From Bolinopsis microptera (Eukaryota; Ctenophora; Tentaculata; Lobata; Bolinopsidae), in NCBI RefSeq assembly GCF_026151205.1, contig NC_087074.1, positions 12,319,182-12,383,181 on the forward strand: a stretch of DNA of 64,000 nt, read 5' to 3'. How positions within the stretch are numbered: position 1 is the stretch's first letter; the number at the start of each line of letters is the position of its first letter. Shown here in pieces: positions 1 through 11,266 of the stretch. The notes beneath the pieces are model-generated. The model was not told the origin of the DNA. It saw nothing but the letters and a program-made list of their open reading frames with translations, and searched no databases. The position numbers were made by a program, and so were the translations under genes.

Positions 1-914
1 GTTGAATGTGTATTGTGTAAGTAAATGTGGAATATGTCATCTGATTTCTGTTTGCTATCCGTTAGTTTAATTTCGACAATTCTTTAAGTTAGACCTTACT
101 CAAGGAAGATTGCAATCCGGATTTTTGAGAAATAAAACGAACTTTTTGTGATGTGATGTGGAGGCAGCTGCCAATAATTCAGGGCAGTATTTGTAGATTT
201 AGAGGCTAGAGCATATTATCATATGTATTTTATTTTTAATTGTATTTACAGTCGATTGAATTTGCAGCGTATAATAACAATGTTCAGCAGTTAATAATAA
301 CAATTATTGTGTAACGTTTACGATCCTTTTATTGATTTTATTGATTATTATAACATTATCAAACGCATTTTATTTAGTTCAATGAAGTTAAGTTGTAGAT
401 AGTAGTAAGGTAGAATATAATAGAATTGGAAATCTCTACTTTTACTTGTTAGTGTTGCTTGTTGGTATTTTAACGCAGCAACTCGGTTTTGCTAACGAAT
501 CTGCGGCTTTCGTTTCCTAAAATGAGGATCGCGACGTGAGACAAATCAAACGCACTGTATTAATTTTTTCAAGAATAATCATGTTTGTGTCACATTTAAA
601 AGTTTAACAGCAATTCCAACATTAAAACATATAATTATAAATGTAACTGAAATAAAATTAAAAGACTTTAAAGGCTTTATAAATTATGGCCCTGTTGGTT
701 ACTTTATAACCCTGTAGGCTGTAGCTGATAAACAATATTTAAGTGAATGTGTATTGTGTTACTATTGTGTAAGTTCGGTTGCACGGCTCAAGATTTCGCA
801 TGTTAATTGATTGGAGCCGCGCAATTTGACCGACCTCAGATCTTACTAATACTAATAGTAATAACTTAATGTTACAATCAGCAGCATTTAAAATAATAAA
901 ATGTGTTTCACTAG
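1..914. other. AT-rich stretch without recognised gene
   Basis: No convincing coding exon is seen on either strand. Because the fascin-like reading frame starts at a splice acceptor near 914, at least one upstream exon of that gene should lie here or left of the window. A short motif near 6-30 (GAATGTGTATTGTGTAAGT) recurs near 745-775. Confidence 0.4.
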
Positions 915-2612
915 GTGAATCACCGTTCGGCCAACAAAGTTTCCCAACATTTGAAGTAGCTATACGTGGACACCACAACGGTTTTCTGTGATGGTATGGT
1001 GGATAGTAGTCAAGAAGAAATCAAGAATGATACTATCTGTCGCGTGGTTCAAGTTAAACCTGATACTGTGGCTTTTTACTATCGATATGGGAAATTTCTG
1101 TCGGGTAAAATGAACCCTTAATTTCTCTAATTTTTCTTAGCAATGTGTGGTTTAGTTATGTTTCCATATCAGTACTCCACAATAAGCCCTAATTCAACTT
1201 CCAGAGGAAATTTTATATTGACTGGTATGATTGCATACGCCGGCTACTCTTTTATATCAACTAGCAGGAACCCTTATAACCCTAAAATGGTGTCAAGACT
1301 CAAGAGACTAAAATAATTATAACCTATTTAATTCGCGTTTTTGACACCACTTGAGGTTCCAAATTTTGGGCTCTAAAATTCCTATTTTTTGGCCGATTTT
1401 TTATTTTTTCATGCAGATTTGGAGGCTATTAAAGTATTTGACACAGTCAAAAAAAGTTTCAGTTGTATATCTTTTGCGGAAAGTCGCGTTAAGTTGATGC
1501 CGTGGTGTCAGTAAAATGGCACGGATAAACATATACATATATATCGTCTCGCTTTATATAAAGTAAGATATGAGTCCCACGTCAGTTTCAGGAAATACTA
1601 AAAATGCCTCATCTCATTCAGAGATGAGGCATCTTTATCAGCGTGCACAAACAACAAAAGCTGTAACTAATTGTTAATTCTAGTACTCTAGTAGTCCTTA
1701 AAATTAGAGTTAAATTTGACTTCCAACACTGCAGCTCAGCCAAATGGAACCCTTCAATGGAACAGAGGAGGAAGCCCTTATGTTTGGGAGTTTTTCCACG
1801 TTGGTAGAGTGGCTGATGGAAGGATAACATTACTCTCATACCATGGTAAATACGTGTCAGCTCAATCTGATGGTAGGATTGAAGTTAACAGAAATAAAGC
1901 TCAAGCGTGGGAAATATTCAGGCTGGAAGAAGGTAAAGTTCCTGTTAAGCGACGCAACAGTGATACTGACTACGCAGCATCATTAGCCAGTATAGGTGGA
2001 GTCGGACTGGAGGGGCACCAATAACACCATGGGTTTTATGTTAGTGCGAATGCGACATGTCAAGTGAAATCGTTTGGTAGCTCAGAGATTATCAGTGTGA
2101 TTAAAGTTGGACACAATGTGGTCGCTTTCAGGTCTCGTTTTGGAAAATACCTTTCCGGTTAGCAATCACATTTTCGTTACATTCTATATTTTTACACATT
2201 TTCATATAAAAAATAGAACATATTCATATTCTATTTTGATGAACATATTGTTGATTTAATTGTACCCGATATTGTATTCATATTACAATATTCGAGTTAT
2301 GTAGGTACTGCCCAAAAAGGTAATAATTGGGTATTATGCCTCTTGAAATACCAAGAAATACCGCTGTTAAAATTCTAAAACTCTCCTCCACTCTTCAGCC
2401 CAACCTAATAGAACACTACAATGGAACCGAGATAAGGTACAGATCTGGGAGCAGTTCACACTTGCACGCTGTGATTGTGTCGAGGAAAAGTTCACGTGCC
2501 GATCCCACCACAACAAATACATGTCAGCTTCGCCTGATGGAGAGTTAGAAGTAGATAAGTTGTCCGCTTCAAGCTGGGACAGTTTACTGTTGTCAATACT
2601 TAATAACTGTTA
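915..2612 (+). pseudogene. Fascin-like beta-trefoil protein, decayed
   Basis: Three exons are seen: 915-1104, 1735-2157 and 2399 to about 2612. Each carries fascin-type beta-trefoil repeats. The hallmarks are GKFLSAQPNGTLQWNR (across the first splice), HGKYVSAQSDGRIEVNR followed by AWEIFRLE, and NKYMSASPDGELEVDK. Fascin repeats cross-link actin; that role is known for the family and is not shown here. Introns have GT-AG ends and both joins agree in phase (G|CT and G|CC, each giving Ala). The gene looks broken in three ways. Exon 1 changes frame near 988-992, just after a GHHNGFL motif. Exon 2 has an in-frame TAA at 2022-2024, yet stays open in the same frame to its donor. Exon 3 runs into a foldback MITE at 2612. 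The 5' end is not found. The domain call is firm; the pseudogene call is likely but not certain. Confidence 0.75.
1432..1508 (+). repeat. Dispersed repeat, copy 1 (second at 7901-7975)
   Basis: About 75 bp starting near TATTTGACACAG and ending GTTGATGCCGTGGTG is shared with 7901-7975, with small indels. This copy lies in the first intron of the fascin-like gene. The family is not recognised. Confidence 0.6.
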
Positions 2613-2774
2613 CTGTCATCAGGATGTAACTAGGTCGAACGGAAAAATTAGGTCTCACGCAGGCGCGGCCTTTAAGTGTATTTATAATATGTATCACGCG
2701 CCTGCGTGAGACCTAATTCCTGCGTGAGACCTACCTAATTTCTCCGTTCGACCTAGTTACATCTTGGTGACAGT
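2612..2774. mobile_element. Foldback MITE with near-perfect inverted repeats
   Basis: The left arm (TGTAACTAGGTCGAACGGA, then TTAGGTCTCACGCAGG) returns in inverted form at 2711-2774, with a short AT-rich spacer containing TTTATAATATG. The arms are about 60 bp with a few mismatches. It has no coding capacity. It sits where the last fascin-like exon loses its domain pattern, so it probably interrupted that exon. A possible AATAAA follows at 2795-2800. Confidence 0.8.
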
Positions 2775-3245
2775 AGGCTTTGAGATTTTTAACTAATAAA
2801 GCACTCGTGGTTTCGAAAAAACTTCGTTCAGTTCAGGTCTTTGTTTGATGTCCTTTTCAAATCTCGCTAGATTTATATTGTTTTCATAGTCGTATAGTAT
2901 ACTGTAAGAGTAGAGGCGATTTACAATCTGATCATGATTGACGCAGTGAGACCACGTGATGCCCAAATAAGAAGTGAGACGTCAGCCACTGGTCATAATA
3001 TTTTAGCTTAACGATATTGATTTTATTGTAATAAATTATAGCAGTGCTATTTGTCAACACTGCAAATTTACAGACATTGCAGTACTTGTAGATTACTTTG
3101 GAGATTACTTTAGAGATTACTTCTAGATTACTTATAGAGCTAGGAAAACCCGACGTTATTTTCGATGTTCGACTCCGATCTTGATTATAAGTGATAAGAA
3201 CCATTTGATGTTTTGAAGATAGTTAATTTGTTTACTGTCGTAAGT

Positions 3246-3302
3246 GGTTGCGAGAAGCATTATTTGATGCGCAGCCTAGTACTAGTAGTGCATCGCGCTA
3301 CA
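3246..3302 (+). repeat. Short dispersed repeat family A
   Basis: Copies share GAGAAGCATTATTTGATGC and AGTAGTGCATCGCGCTACA. Others are at 12231-12281, 12494-12544 and 56291-56345. Each holds a small hairpin, GCAT-TATTTG-ATGC. At 12.2 and 12.5 kb family A directly follows family B, so the two may be parts of one longer element. Confidence 0.7.
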
Positions 3303-3898
3303 TAACAAATTAAGTTATACCTTATATCTTTATATCATATTACCCCTTTTCTGCGCGGAGTTCAAACTTTGCGTGCACGATAAGAAAGAGTTTCACGACG
3401 TGTAGAAACCCTTACTGGATGGGGCCTAACTTTGAAAGTAAAAGAGTTAGAGACTTCCGGTTTTTTGTAACATGTTTGTCTGGTAAAAGTTTAAGTAACG
3501 TTACCTCCCCAGGAGGAAAATTTAAGTAGTTGTTAATGAGTTATCTCAAAATCTCCAGAAAAGTCAAATTTTGGACCGATTATAAGTTTGCAACTTTATC
3601 TTTGCGGATTCCTGTACTCTGATTGGCTGCATCACGTGCTATAAGCTGCTTCAACATTGGAATGCACCACGCGTGCAAATCATGCTTAATGTCGCGCGCG
3701 AGGTCAAGCCGTCTGTCTAAATTAAACCAACTCTAGTACCACCACCAGCCAGTAACTTTTGCTGGGCAAGGTACTAATACTATTAATAATTGAATTGTGC
3801 CCTAAATCGGGAAAAAATAGACAACTGTGACGCTAATTAATTGGTAGTTATGTGGTATATCTAATGGCTCTGCATAGTTATTAGTTTTGCATTACCTA

Positions 3899-3992
3899 GC
3901 TGGGGACCTCAGGGCCAGGCTATTATTTTCATAAACATAGAGATTCGGCGGAATGATGCACTGACAGGCTGAGCGCGGCCCTGTAAAGTTTT
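3899..3992 (+). repeat. Short dispersed repeat family C
   Basis: The consensus includes GGGGACC, CAGGCTATTAT, CATAAACATAGAG, ATTCGGCGGAATGA and GGCTGAGCGCGGCC. Other copies are at 10913-10998 (same strand), 11177-11266 and 11680-11748 (inverted) and 47830-47913 (same strand). No coding capacity; likely a MITE or SINE fragment. Confidence 0.7.
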
Positions 3993-5208
3993 GCAATAAT
4001 TTACAACTTCGATCGGAATCGAGTTATGTCGAAATGATACGTTATTAATGATGTTTCAGTGGGCGAAATTTTTAACAATTCTGAGAATAAACTATGAGTG
4101 ACAGTCTTAAAGTATTTTTAAAGTTTCGCTATAACACCTCTCCGGTCTTTCTGCCAGTTAGAGTGAAACATATATCAGTGCGAGGTCTTATAATTATGTA
4201 CGAGGTCGAGGAATCTAATCACAACACAATTACATGACTGGGTGAAGAGGATTATTGTTATTGATCACGTATTTTTATCATTACTGAAATGGTATGGTGT
4301 ACGTGGTCGAGGGTACTTTACTCACTAGCCAGGGTGAATGTGATATTAGGAAGCGAATTACAGAGTTTATTTTTACTTTAATACGCGTATCGATTACTGC
4401 GTGCAAATTAATACAGACATGGAGCGTTCCTAGCACTGCTGTCTGTTTCATTACCTCCCCTGAGTAATATGAACTATAAGTATAACAACGTCGGACTATG
4501 TGTACTTAAAAAGTATGATAGAATATAGAAAGCAAAATAGTTTACTGCTTAAAATTTTAATAACAAATTGTGAAAGAGTGGTCAACACTCAACGTAAATA
4601 AAACGTGGTCATCGTAGATACAACAATGTAAATATAGCCATGACTTTTACTGGACCTCCAAGGATCATTATTTCAATAGAGCACCGCTATCATTTAATTC
4701 GATTGGAGAAGCAAGAAATAGACAGACAAACTCGGTCTTATGCTCAATGATTAGTTTGTGCAAGGGTTATTAAAAATTGAATAAAAATGCAAATTCAATA
4801 AACGAATTATTCTTTATAATTGTTAGGCTGCAGGCTTGGCTACCCCGTACTCATAAAATAATCCACAACCTTCTAGAATATTCTGAGCACAGCCAATGAG
4901 CGGCCAATGAGCGGGCTTATGAAGGAAAGATCTCAAGTTGAGAAGGTGAAAGACATTTTTCCAAATACAGGGTGTACCACTACCACAGAAAGATTAACCC
5001 ATTAGGGATGATAGGGTTGTTTACGACCTATCTTTTCTAGAGGCTATAGATGACAAACAAAAATATTTGATTACACAAATTTTATGCACAGGTGTTCAAA
5101 ATTTATTGGGCTACATTATTTAGTTCGGAATATGGACCTAATGAGTAACTAACAATTAAAGAATTAAGTTAATTAGTCGTGATAATTGGAAATTATTCCA
5201 ATTAACTT

Positions 5209-5403
5209 GTGGCCTTTACAATTATTGGGCAATTTAAACTTCATGAAGGTCACGGGTGCTATGCGACAAAAGTTGCGGGCAACGATTTCCTGAAGGCTAG
5301 TGAAAAGCCCGTGATAATCAGATGTTTGCAAGCAGAGCTAGACGCTGTGTTCCAACTGCGGTCGCATACGACCCACTTGTCCGGGTCACAAACGACCCAT
5401 CAA
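5209..5403 (+). pseudogene. Possible fascin-like repeat remnant
   Basis: An open frame contains GHGCYATKVAGNDFLKASE, then VIIRCLQAELDAVFQL. The spacing of hydrophobics and the final VFQL resemble one fascin trefoil strand set (compare YLSA ... WE.F.L in the 0.9-2.6 kb gene). It could be a detached exon of that gene or a chance match. No clear splice sites or start were found. Confidence 0.3.
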
Positions 5404-5491
5404 GTTTAACCACGTCATTAATAGATTAATTATCAGTACCAATATCATTCGGTGGCTAACCACTAGGTCCCATGAGATCCGTGGTCTCACG

Positions 5492-5658
5492 CAGTGGCGT
5501 AACGTTGCCTGTTGCCCCCCCCCCCCCCCCCCCCCCCGACGAAAAAGCGCCCCCCTGCTGGCGCCCCCTCCCCTTTTTGAGCCCCTCCATAAAATTGAAC
5601 AAAGTAGGTGATTTTACAAGTGTTTTAGAGGATACGCCGGTAAAATATCTAAAATAGT
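5492..5658 (+). mobile_element. End fragment of a hAT-like MITE
   Basis: It starts with CAGTGGCGTAACGTTGCC, runs through a poly-C tract (about 5514-5537), and matches the inverted right half of the complete element at 61126-61382, including the TTTTAGAGGATAC block. The other end is missing; a reverse transcriptase fragment follows directly. Confidence 0.65.
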
Positions 5659-5679
5659 TTGTATTTCTAGTGTAGCAGC

Positions 5680-6262
5680 CATCAATGCGTTTCTTCAATT
5701 GCTCTGTCAACGTCCACGTTTCAGAACCATAAAGAAGTATTGACTCCACAGTAGCAACAAATAGACGGATCTTTAGTCCTCTTCTAAGGTCAGACTTCCA
5801 CATCTTCTTTAGCTTGTGGCAGGCTGCCCAAGCCTTAGCTTTTCTGACCCGCAGGTCCCTCTCTGTTGTTGCTATCCAAGCTCCAAGGTAAACAAAGTCT
5901 GTCACCTTTTCCAGCTGGTTTCCAGAACAGCTTTAAGACTACTCGCCTCCTCTGTCATGTTCAGAGTCATGAACTTAGTTTTAGTGCCGTTCATGGCTAG
6001 CCCAACACTCAGTGCTGCTTTCTTAAGCGTGTCCAGGAGTAGTTTTGCCCCTTCAATGGTATCAGTGATAAGGGCAACATCATCTGCAAACTCGACGTCT
6101 GCGATCTTCTCGGCACCAATCCTTCTACTCCGTGCAGGCCTGAGAGTGAACCCAGAGTCCGAGTCATCATCGTCTATAGTCACTGTCATGATATAGTCAA
6201 TCACGATAATGAACAAGTACGGGGCAAGAGTGTCTCCTTGCAGAAGACCCGGGTTCAAATCC
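5680..6262 (-). pseudogene. Non-LTR retrotransposon reverse transcriptase fragment
   Basis: On the minus strand the palm region reads GLLQGDTLAPYLFI, then the catalytic EFADDVALITDT. After a one-base shift near 5925 come FVYLGAWI and ESILLYGSETWTLT, the conserved thumb-side motifs of LINE reverse transcriptases. The motif style suggests an RTE-type element, but the clade is inferred. The fragment lacks the endonuclease and fingers and has a frameshift, so it is dead. Its 3' part abuts the MITE end at 5492-5658. Confidence 0.8.
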
Positions 6263-6299
6263 GGTCGGATGCAAGTCGGCTAGTTACCAAACTGTGATT

Positions 6300-8560
6300 T
6301 GGTACAGCTTCGGCTGGTGATAGTGATACGGATACACACTCTCTGGCTCGTAGGACTAACCCCCCTACAGCTAGTATAGTGCCTCGGCACAGAGTGGCTT
6401 AGGGTTACTGAAAAGGAGATAAGCATCTCAGGCCATCCCAAAGTTCGGGAGAGACTTGCTGTTGTAATAAATACATACCTTTGCTGTGACTGAATGCAAA
6501 TCACAACCTTCGAAATCCTAAGAATAAGTCCTAATCCTCGCTTCACGTCCCCTACTCATCTCCTTCATCGTCCCATCAACTTTGTAGTTTTTAAGTCTAA
6601 CCTATCTCCTTGGACTTGCTTTTATGCACACATCAAGAATTTTTATTAGCATTTAAATTATTATATTTTATTTAATTTCCACTTCGTGATATTGTAACGC
6701 GGTTAAATTCTAAGATTTTATTTTCATACTTTTATTCGGCTTTTGTTTTATATCTGAACTTATTTATGAATTGATGTATAGGCATAGCCAAAACGAGTTC
6801 GTTAGTGTTCTCCTTGGTAATCTCAAGTTTAATTCCAGTTTAATTTAATTCCAATTTAATTTAATTCCATACGACCGTCGACCTTTTGTCTTTGATTGTG
6901 GAATTCGATTAAAAGTTCCTTTGAGATCCTTGCACCTCTCAATACTCCTTCCGCGGAACAAGTGGAGAGCAGTTGGAATTTGTGTTACCTGGACAATTAG
7001 ATGAGGATCACGCGTTGCAAGGAACGTGCCTATTTATAAAATTAGCTACTTTGCAGGGTACGATAAATTTAGAGTAATTGAGTATGGCTCGATTCTGTCT
7101 TGCGGGCCATACTGCATGTTTCAAGTAATGCTTTAAATTCTTTCTGTTTATAAATTTGACCAAAATCCATAATCATGGGTAGAGTGGACCGCTGCCAGTG
7201 TCTCTCCTTCCCAAACAAAAGGAAATGATATTGATATTAATTTGAATAACCGTCCGCAAATGCAAAATGATACCGGGAATGAAATCGGTTGCTCGCTTTT
7301 CCCATTCATTCACGACTTACGAATTGTAATAAGTTTCAATTAATTACCCAGAAAACCTTACCGCCTGCCGGGCTTGTTAGAAGTTCAAGTAGAGGTGCTG
7401 GTGATCATTTTGCATTTGTCAACAGCAGTTTGTCTTCTCGCGTGACGTAAAGTTTGCTTTTCGCACGCTTGATTGAGCCTAGTAGCCATGAAGACCATAT
7501 TAATTTGCAAAGTTAAAAAGCTGTGATCTTTTATTTGGCCCAAAATCAAACTTTTCGGTTTAATTCAGAATCTAGGTTGTCCCAAATTTTGCTCCTGGTG
7601 AGCCAACTTTAGATTTACGATACGAACATTTTGTTGAAAACTGGAATGTTCTATCTATTTTACTTTTGGGGATATACCCCAGCCGGTAGGGTTTACAATG
7701 CTGGTATATCAATCACATGCTGCTTATGCGTCGATACCTAGTATTTCGGGATAAGGTTGGTAGTAAGTGTCCAATTAGCTGATGTTTATTGAATATTTAT
7801 TACCGAGTACAGCTGCCCCTATTACAATTGACACCACCACACTATTACAATTGGCCATGTTCTTATTTGAATTTCTTTATACTGATGATAAGGCCAAAAA
7901 AGCATTTGACACAGTTTCCATTGTATATCTCTCACAGTTTTTGCGGAAAGTCGTGTTAAAGTTGATGCCGTGGTGCCCTCTAATCTGATCCCAACCCTAA
8001 CCCTAACCCGATACCTAACAAAATCATTTGCTGGAACACTAACCTTAACGAGAAATTATACCAACTTCCTTATAATTGTATCATTAGGTAGTGCGCCATC
8101 GACAGTGAGCCGCGCGTGCCGACTGTAGGATGGTTTTTTAGCGCTAATTTCGGCCAGCACAAATTCTTGAAACAAATGCGTATTGAGTAACCTTCCCTTG
8201 ATCCAATTTTAACAAAAATTGGTAAGCTTAACTTACTCATAAACTTACAAGGAAAGTGTCCGAAAAATTTAAAACATAGCATATCCAACCATCAGACAAT
8301 ATGTTATAGATAAAATCACCGTATTTTGCCCCATTTTGCCCCATGCCATTTTCATTACTATATCAACTCCGATATCCACCAAATTTTTCGGACAGTTGTG
8401 AAAACCCTATTGGAAGCCTTATTGGAAGATCGACTGTCAATTAAAAAGTGATTTAGCACGCTCGTTCTAAAAGTTTTGTAAAAACGCAGTTATTTATTGT
8501 GAATTTGTTATTAACTTTACCTGACTTTAGTAGGAGTATTCCAACGAAGCGAAGTAGAAA
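6300..8560. other. Gene-free stretch
   Basis: I see no supported coding exon. It has simple TTTAATTTAATTCC repeats near 6838-6868 and the dispersed repeat at 7901-7975. Short open frames here show no domain pattern. Confidence 0.45.
7901..7975 (+). repeat. Dispersed repeat, copy 2 (first at 1432-1508)
   Basis: Shares TTTGCGGAAAGTCG and TTGATGCCGTGGTG blocks with 1432-1508. It is followed at 7990-8012 by a short CCCTAACCCTAACCC stretch resembling the animal telomere repeat. Two or three units only, so an interstitial trace at most. Confidence 0.6.
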
Positions 8561-8565
8561 CAAAG

Positions 8566-9548
8566 ATGCTGGTCTTGCTAACTGCATTAGTAGTAGCTGC
8601 AATACTGGGTACAACAACAGCCGATGAGGAAATTCCGTGGATCAACGAAGTACCATTAGAAACTGAAAATGCCATTGAAATACCATTCGATGAGGCTACA
8701 CAAGCAGTGGAATTAAAAGTAAAATTCGGTATCGTCAATGTACCGTTTTATTGGTACCGCATAAATCTCCGCGGAAACGATGACGAAGTGAAGCTTGGAT
8801 GGGCTTTTAATAATCCGGCAGATACTTATTGGTAAGGCCCCCTGAAAGGAGAACTAATGCCTCCAACTTGGGGTATAACGCCGTGCGAATCAGGCTCCTT
8901 CGCTCCGTCAGAGAAAACGCTTCCACTGCCAGAGAATTTTGTCTTTTCTGAGGAAGAGTCGATTTGGACAGTGTGGAAGGACAATGGGAAGCTGAACGTT
9001 CTTTATAGTGGAGAAGATTTTTTGAGAGATGGGTATCCTGGTGTTACATGTTAGTGATGAATTCGATTGTGAAACTCCGAATGATTTTCAAGACGGGACA
9101 GAACAATCATGGAAACCATATTGGGATGCAGAAATAAAGAGTGTATCCTTCAATATTTTCAATAAGGAAAAATTTGATGGATACAGAATTGTCACAATTC
9201 CTGGGAAAATTGTTCCAGAACCAGGTAAGAATGAATATTTGTAAAAGGCGCTGTTGAGTATTCACCTAATGTGTCATATTTCATGAAATAAGAAATTTAA
9301 TTTCATTGTTAAACTTAAAGAATTTCGCTCTAAATTTGACATAATGAACTTGGTTTAATCTCTTCTAAATAAATAGTTTTAGTCATATAATTGTACAAAC
9401 AGAAATGCTTAAAGGTCTGTTTTCAGAAAATAATGACGACAGTGGTGACGACAGTCATGATGACGACAATGGTTCTTACAGTGGAACTACCCTGCTCTCT
9501 TGCAGTTCAGTGATTGTAACTGCCCTTCTGATGGCTGCATTCTTTTAG
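8566..9548 (+). pseudogene. Secreted, probably GPI-anchored protein, interrupted
   Basis: The protein starts with a clear signal peptide (MLVLLTALVVAAILG, then TTTADEE). It ends in an acidic stalk (DDSGDDSHDDDNG) and a hydrophobic tail (SSVIVTALLMAAFF, then TAG at 9546-9548), the layout of a GPI-anchor signal. Exon 1 is 8566-9224 (donor GTAAGA) and exon 2 is 9427-9548; the phase agrees (G|AA). The ectodomain of about 220 residues is Trp- and acid-rich and not recognised. Two defects appear in exon 1: an in-frame TAA at 8833-8835 (after NPADTYW), with the frame staying open beyond it, and a one-base shift near 9049-9053 between GYPGVTC and SDEFDCETP. I infer a recent pseudogene. TTGGTAAGG at the stop looks like a splice donor, but no acceptor at a normal distance rescues the frame. 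Confidence 0.65.
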
Positions 9549-10675
9549 TATAGAGTTTCTATTGAGTGTAATAATGTCAGCAACCTAGAGCATGATACGC
9601 ATAAGATAAGGACATACGTGCATTATTAAATAATCATATTTGCTTTATTAAGACTATCAAATAGTATTAAGAAAGAAGCTTGAGAAGCCTTGCCCTGCAT
9701 GCTATATAATTATATGTATAATCGTATAATTATATAATTATATAATTAGGTATACAATTATAATTATATAATGATTTATTAAACACTTCCAGTGTGGTGG
9801 TAATTGGTATTTAAATTCGTACTCGGACGATTTAAATAATGTTGTAAAACTAAAAGTGTTTAGTAGAGCGTAAATTATTTTTAAATTTTTCATTTCATTT
9901 CAAATTAGTATTGATTGGATACACCAGAAGTTTGGAGATGAAACAGTTATGATGTAGTAGTCTTGCCCTTGGTTTTAGGGATGATTCGTTAGATTTTTAA
10001 ATGTAGTTTTCACTTTGTAGCAAAGTTTAAAATATACCTTAACCTTGAACTTAGACGCAACTAGCTCGAAGAGCTGTCATCAAAATTATCGTGCATTGAA
10101 ACCATATTGCATATGCATAAGTAACGAATAAATCTTAGTACTAATTAAGGACGATTTCGATTGTTCCTTTAACTTAAATTTCACTTAAAATTAAATGCAT
10201 CAAATAAAACAAAAGAGTTGTGTCATGAAAAGTGAAAACTGTCGTCTCTCTGCTTCTGCCTCTGTCTCTGCCTTTTTTACTTTTAGGGCAATTTTTCCCT
10301 TATTGATCAAAACAAATATATCAGACTGTCTAAAAGTATTGAATGCCCAGCTTTCCGCACTGAACCGGCCAGGATTCGGCTTGTCATACGTTGTATGACC
10401 CACCGCGCATGCGTGCGCGGCTCCCCCGGCCCGGCCCTGTATCATATCAGTGAGGTCATTCCGGATTCCCGATCTCATTTTTAAATCCCGGGATTCAAAA
10501 AGTCCATGTCCCTTTTTGAACTACTGCCAAGCAGCAAAACATTTTGAAGAAAAGGAAACTTCTGAAAAGAATTGTTCGGTGCTGCATGGTGGTTTCACTG
10601 AAAGCGAAGTAGAATCATATTGAAAGTGATCCTCAAAAAGTTTTACATCGTCAACTGAATTCGCATTTTATTTAT
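9549..10675. other. AT-rich stretch, no recognised gene
   Basis: Contains an AT-only palindromic patch near 9700-9775 (repeats of TATAATTATA). At 10382-10432 there is a GC-rich block whose inverted partner lies at 11765-11810. Open frames around 10200-10480 show no protein family pattern. Confidence 0.45.
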
Positions 10676-10792
10676 TTGACGGATGTTACTCGTCTAAATT
10701 TCTTCGAAGTAGCGCGCGCCGCTTTCTTCTCGAAATGGCCCGATGGCAAGTGCTACGAAGTAGCGCGCGCCGGGCCAGATCATTAACAATGG
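10676..10792 (+). repeat. Dispersed repeat family D, complete copy
   Basis: The unit starts TTGACGGATGTTACTCGTC, includes GAAGTAGCGCGCGCC twice and ends GATCATTAACAATGG. Other copies are at 12673-12713 plus 18551-18629 (one copy split by the LTR element), 47752-47806 (partial) and about 20123-20195 (inverted, partial). No coding capacity. Confidence 0.75.
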
Positions 10793-10912
10793 TCAAAATT
10801 CGCATTAGACTCGGACATCCAGCTTTGTTTGCAAAATTCAAAAAGTAATAAAGTCGGAATAATCAATTGACGTGTAAACGAAACAAACTCTGCATATATC
10901 TGAACTCGCGTT

Positions 10913-11266
10913 ATCTGGGGATCTCAGGCTATTATGTTCATAAACATAAAGATCAGAGATTCGGCGGAATGACAAGCTGAGCGCGGCCGCAGTAAAACTC
11001 GCGCGCAGCAAAGCAACCACACTCCACAAAATTTAAAGGGTGATACTGAATCATGAATACTCGTAAAATATATGTTCCATATATTACCGTCGCGTCGACG
11101 AGTCCAACTCGGCGCGCGTCCTGGTAGGTTGTAAACCTACAACACAGAATTAAAAACAAAGTGGTTGGATCCGCTTTTACTTTGCTGGGCGGCGCTCAGC
11201 CTGTCATTTGTCATTCCGCCGAATCTCTATGTTTATGAACATAATAGCCTGGGGTCCCCAGGTAAC
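10913..11266. repeat. Inverted pair of family C repeats
   Basis: A plus-oriented copy at 10913-10998 faces an inverted copy at 11177-11266, giving a 350-bp foldback. A third, inverted copy is at 11680-11748. Similar sequence elsewhere occurs as single copies. Confidence 0.65.

Larger units (their letters stand above)
2775..5190. other. Gene-free stretch with two dispersed repeats
   Basis: No supported coding exon. It contains one copy of a repeat around GAGAAGCATTATTTGATGCGC (3246-3302) and one of a repeat around AGATTCGGCGGAATGA (3899-3992). Both families recur elsewhere in the window. The remainder is AT-rich sequence with no feature I can name. Confidence 0.5.

Noticed and set aside
6245-6285. 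tRNA or tRNA-derived SINE, because of GGTTCAAATCC resembling a B box
   Set aside because: The motif falls inside or at the edge of the LINE reverse-transcriptase frame, no A box lies upstream, and no T-arm stem of proper length forms.
7990-8012. Telomere or interstitial telomere array (CCCTAACCCTAACCC)
   Set aside because: Only two to three units and no further array; likely a chance or fill-in trace.
2022-8835. TAA reassignment or programmed readthrough, because two genes have an in-frame TAA with open frame after it
   Set aside because: Both genes also carry frameshifts, while DLG5 and the GPCR have no internal stops and end at ordinary TGA codons. Decay is the simpler reading.
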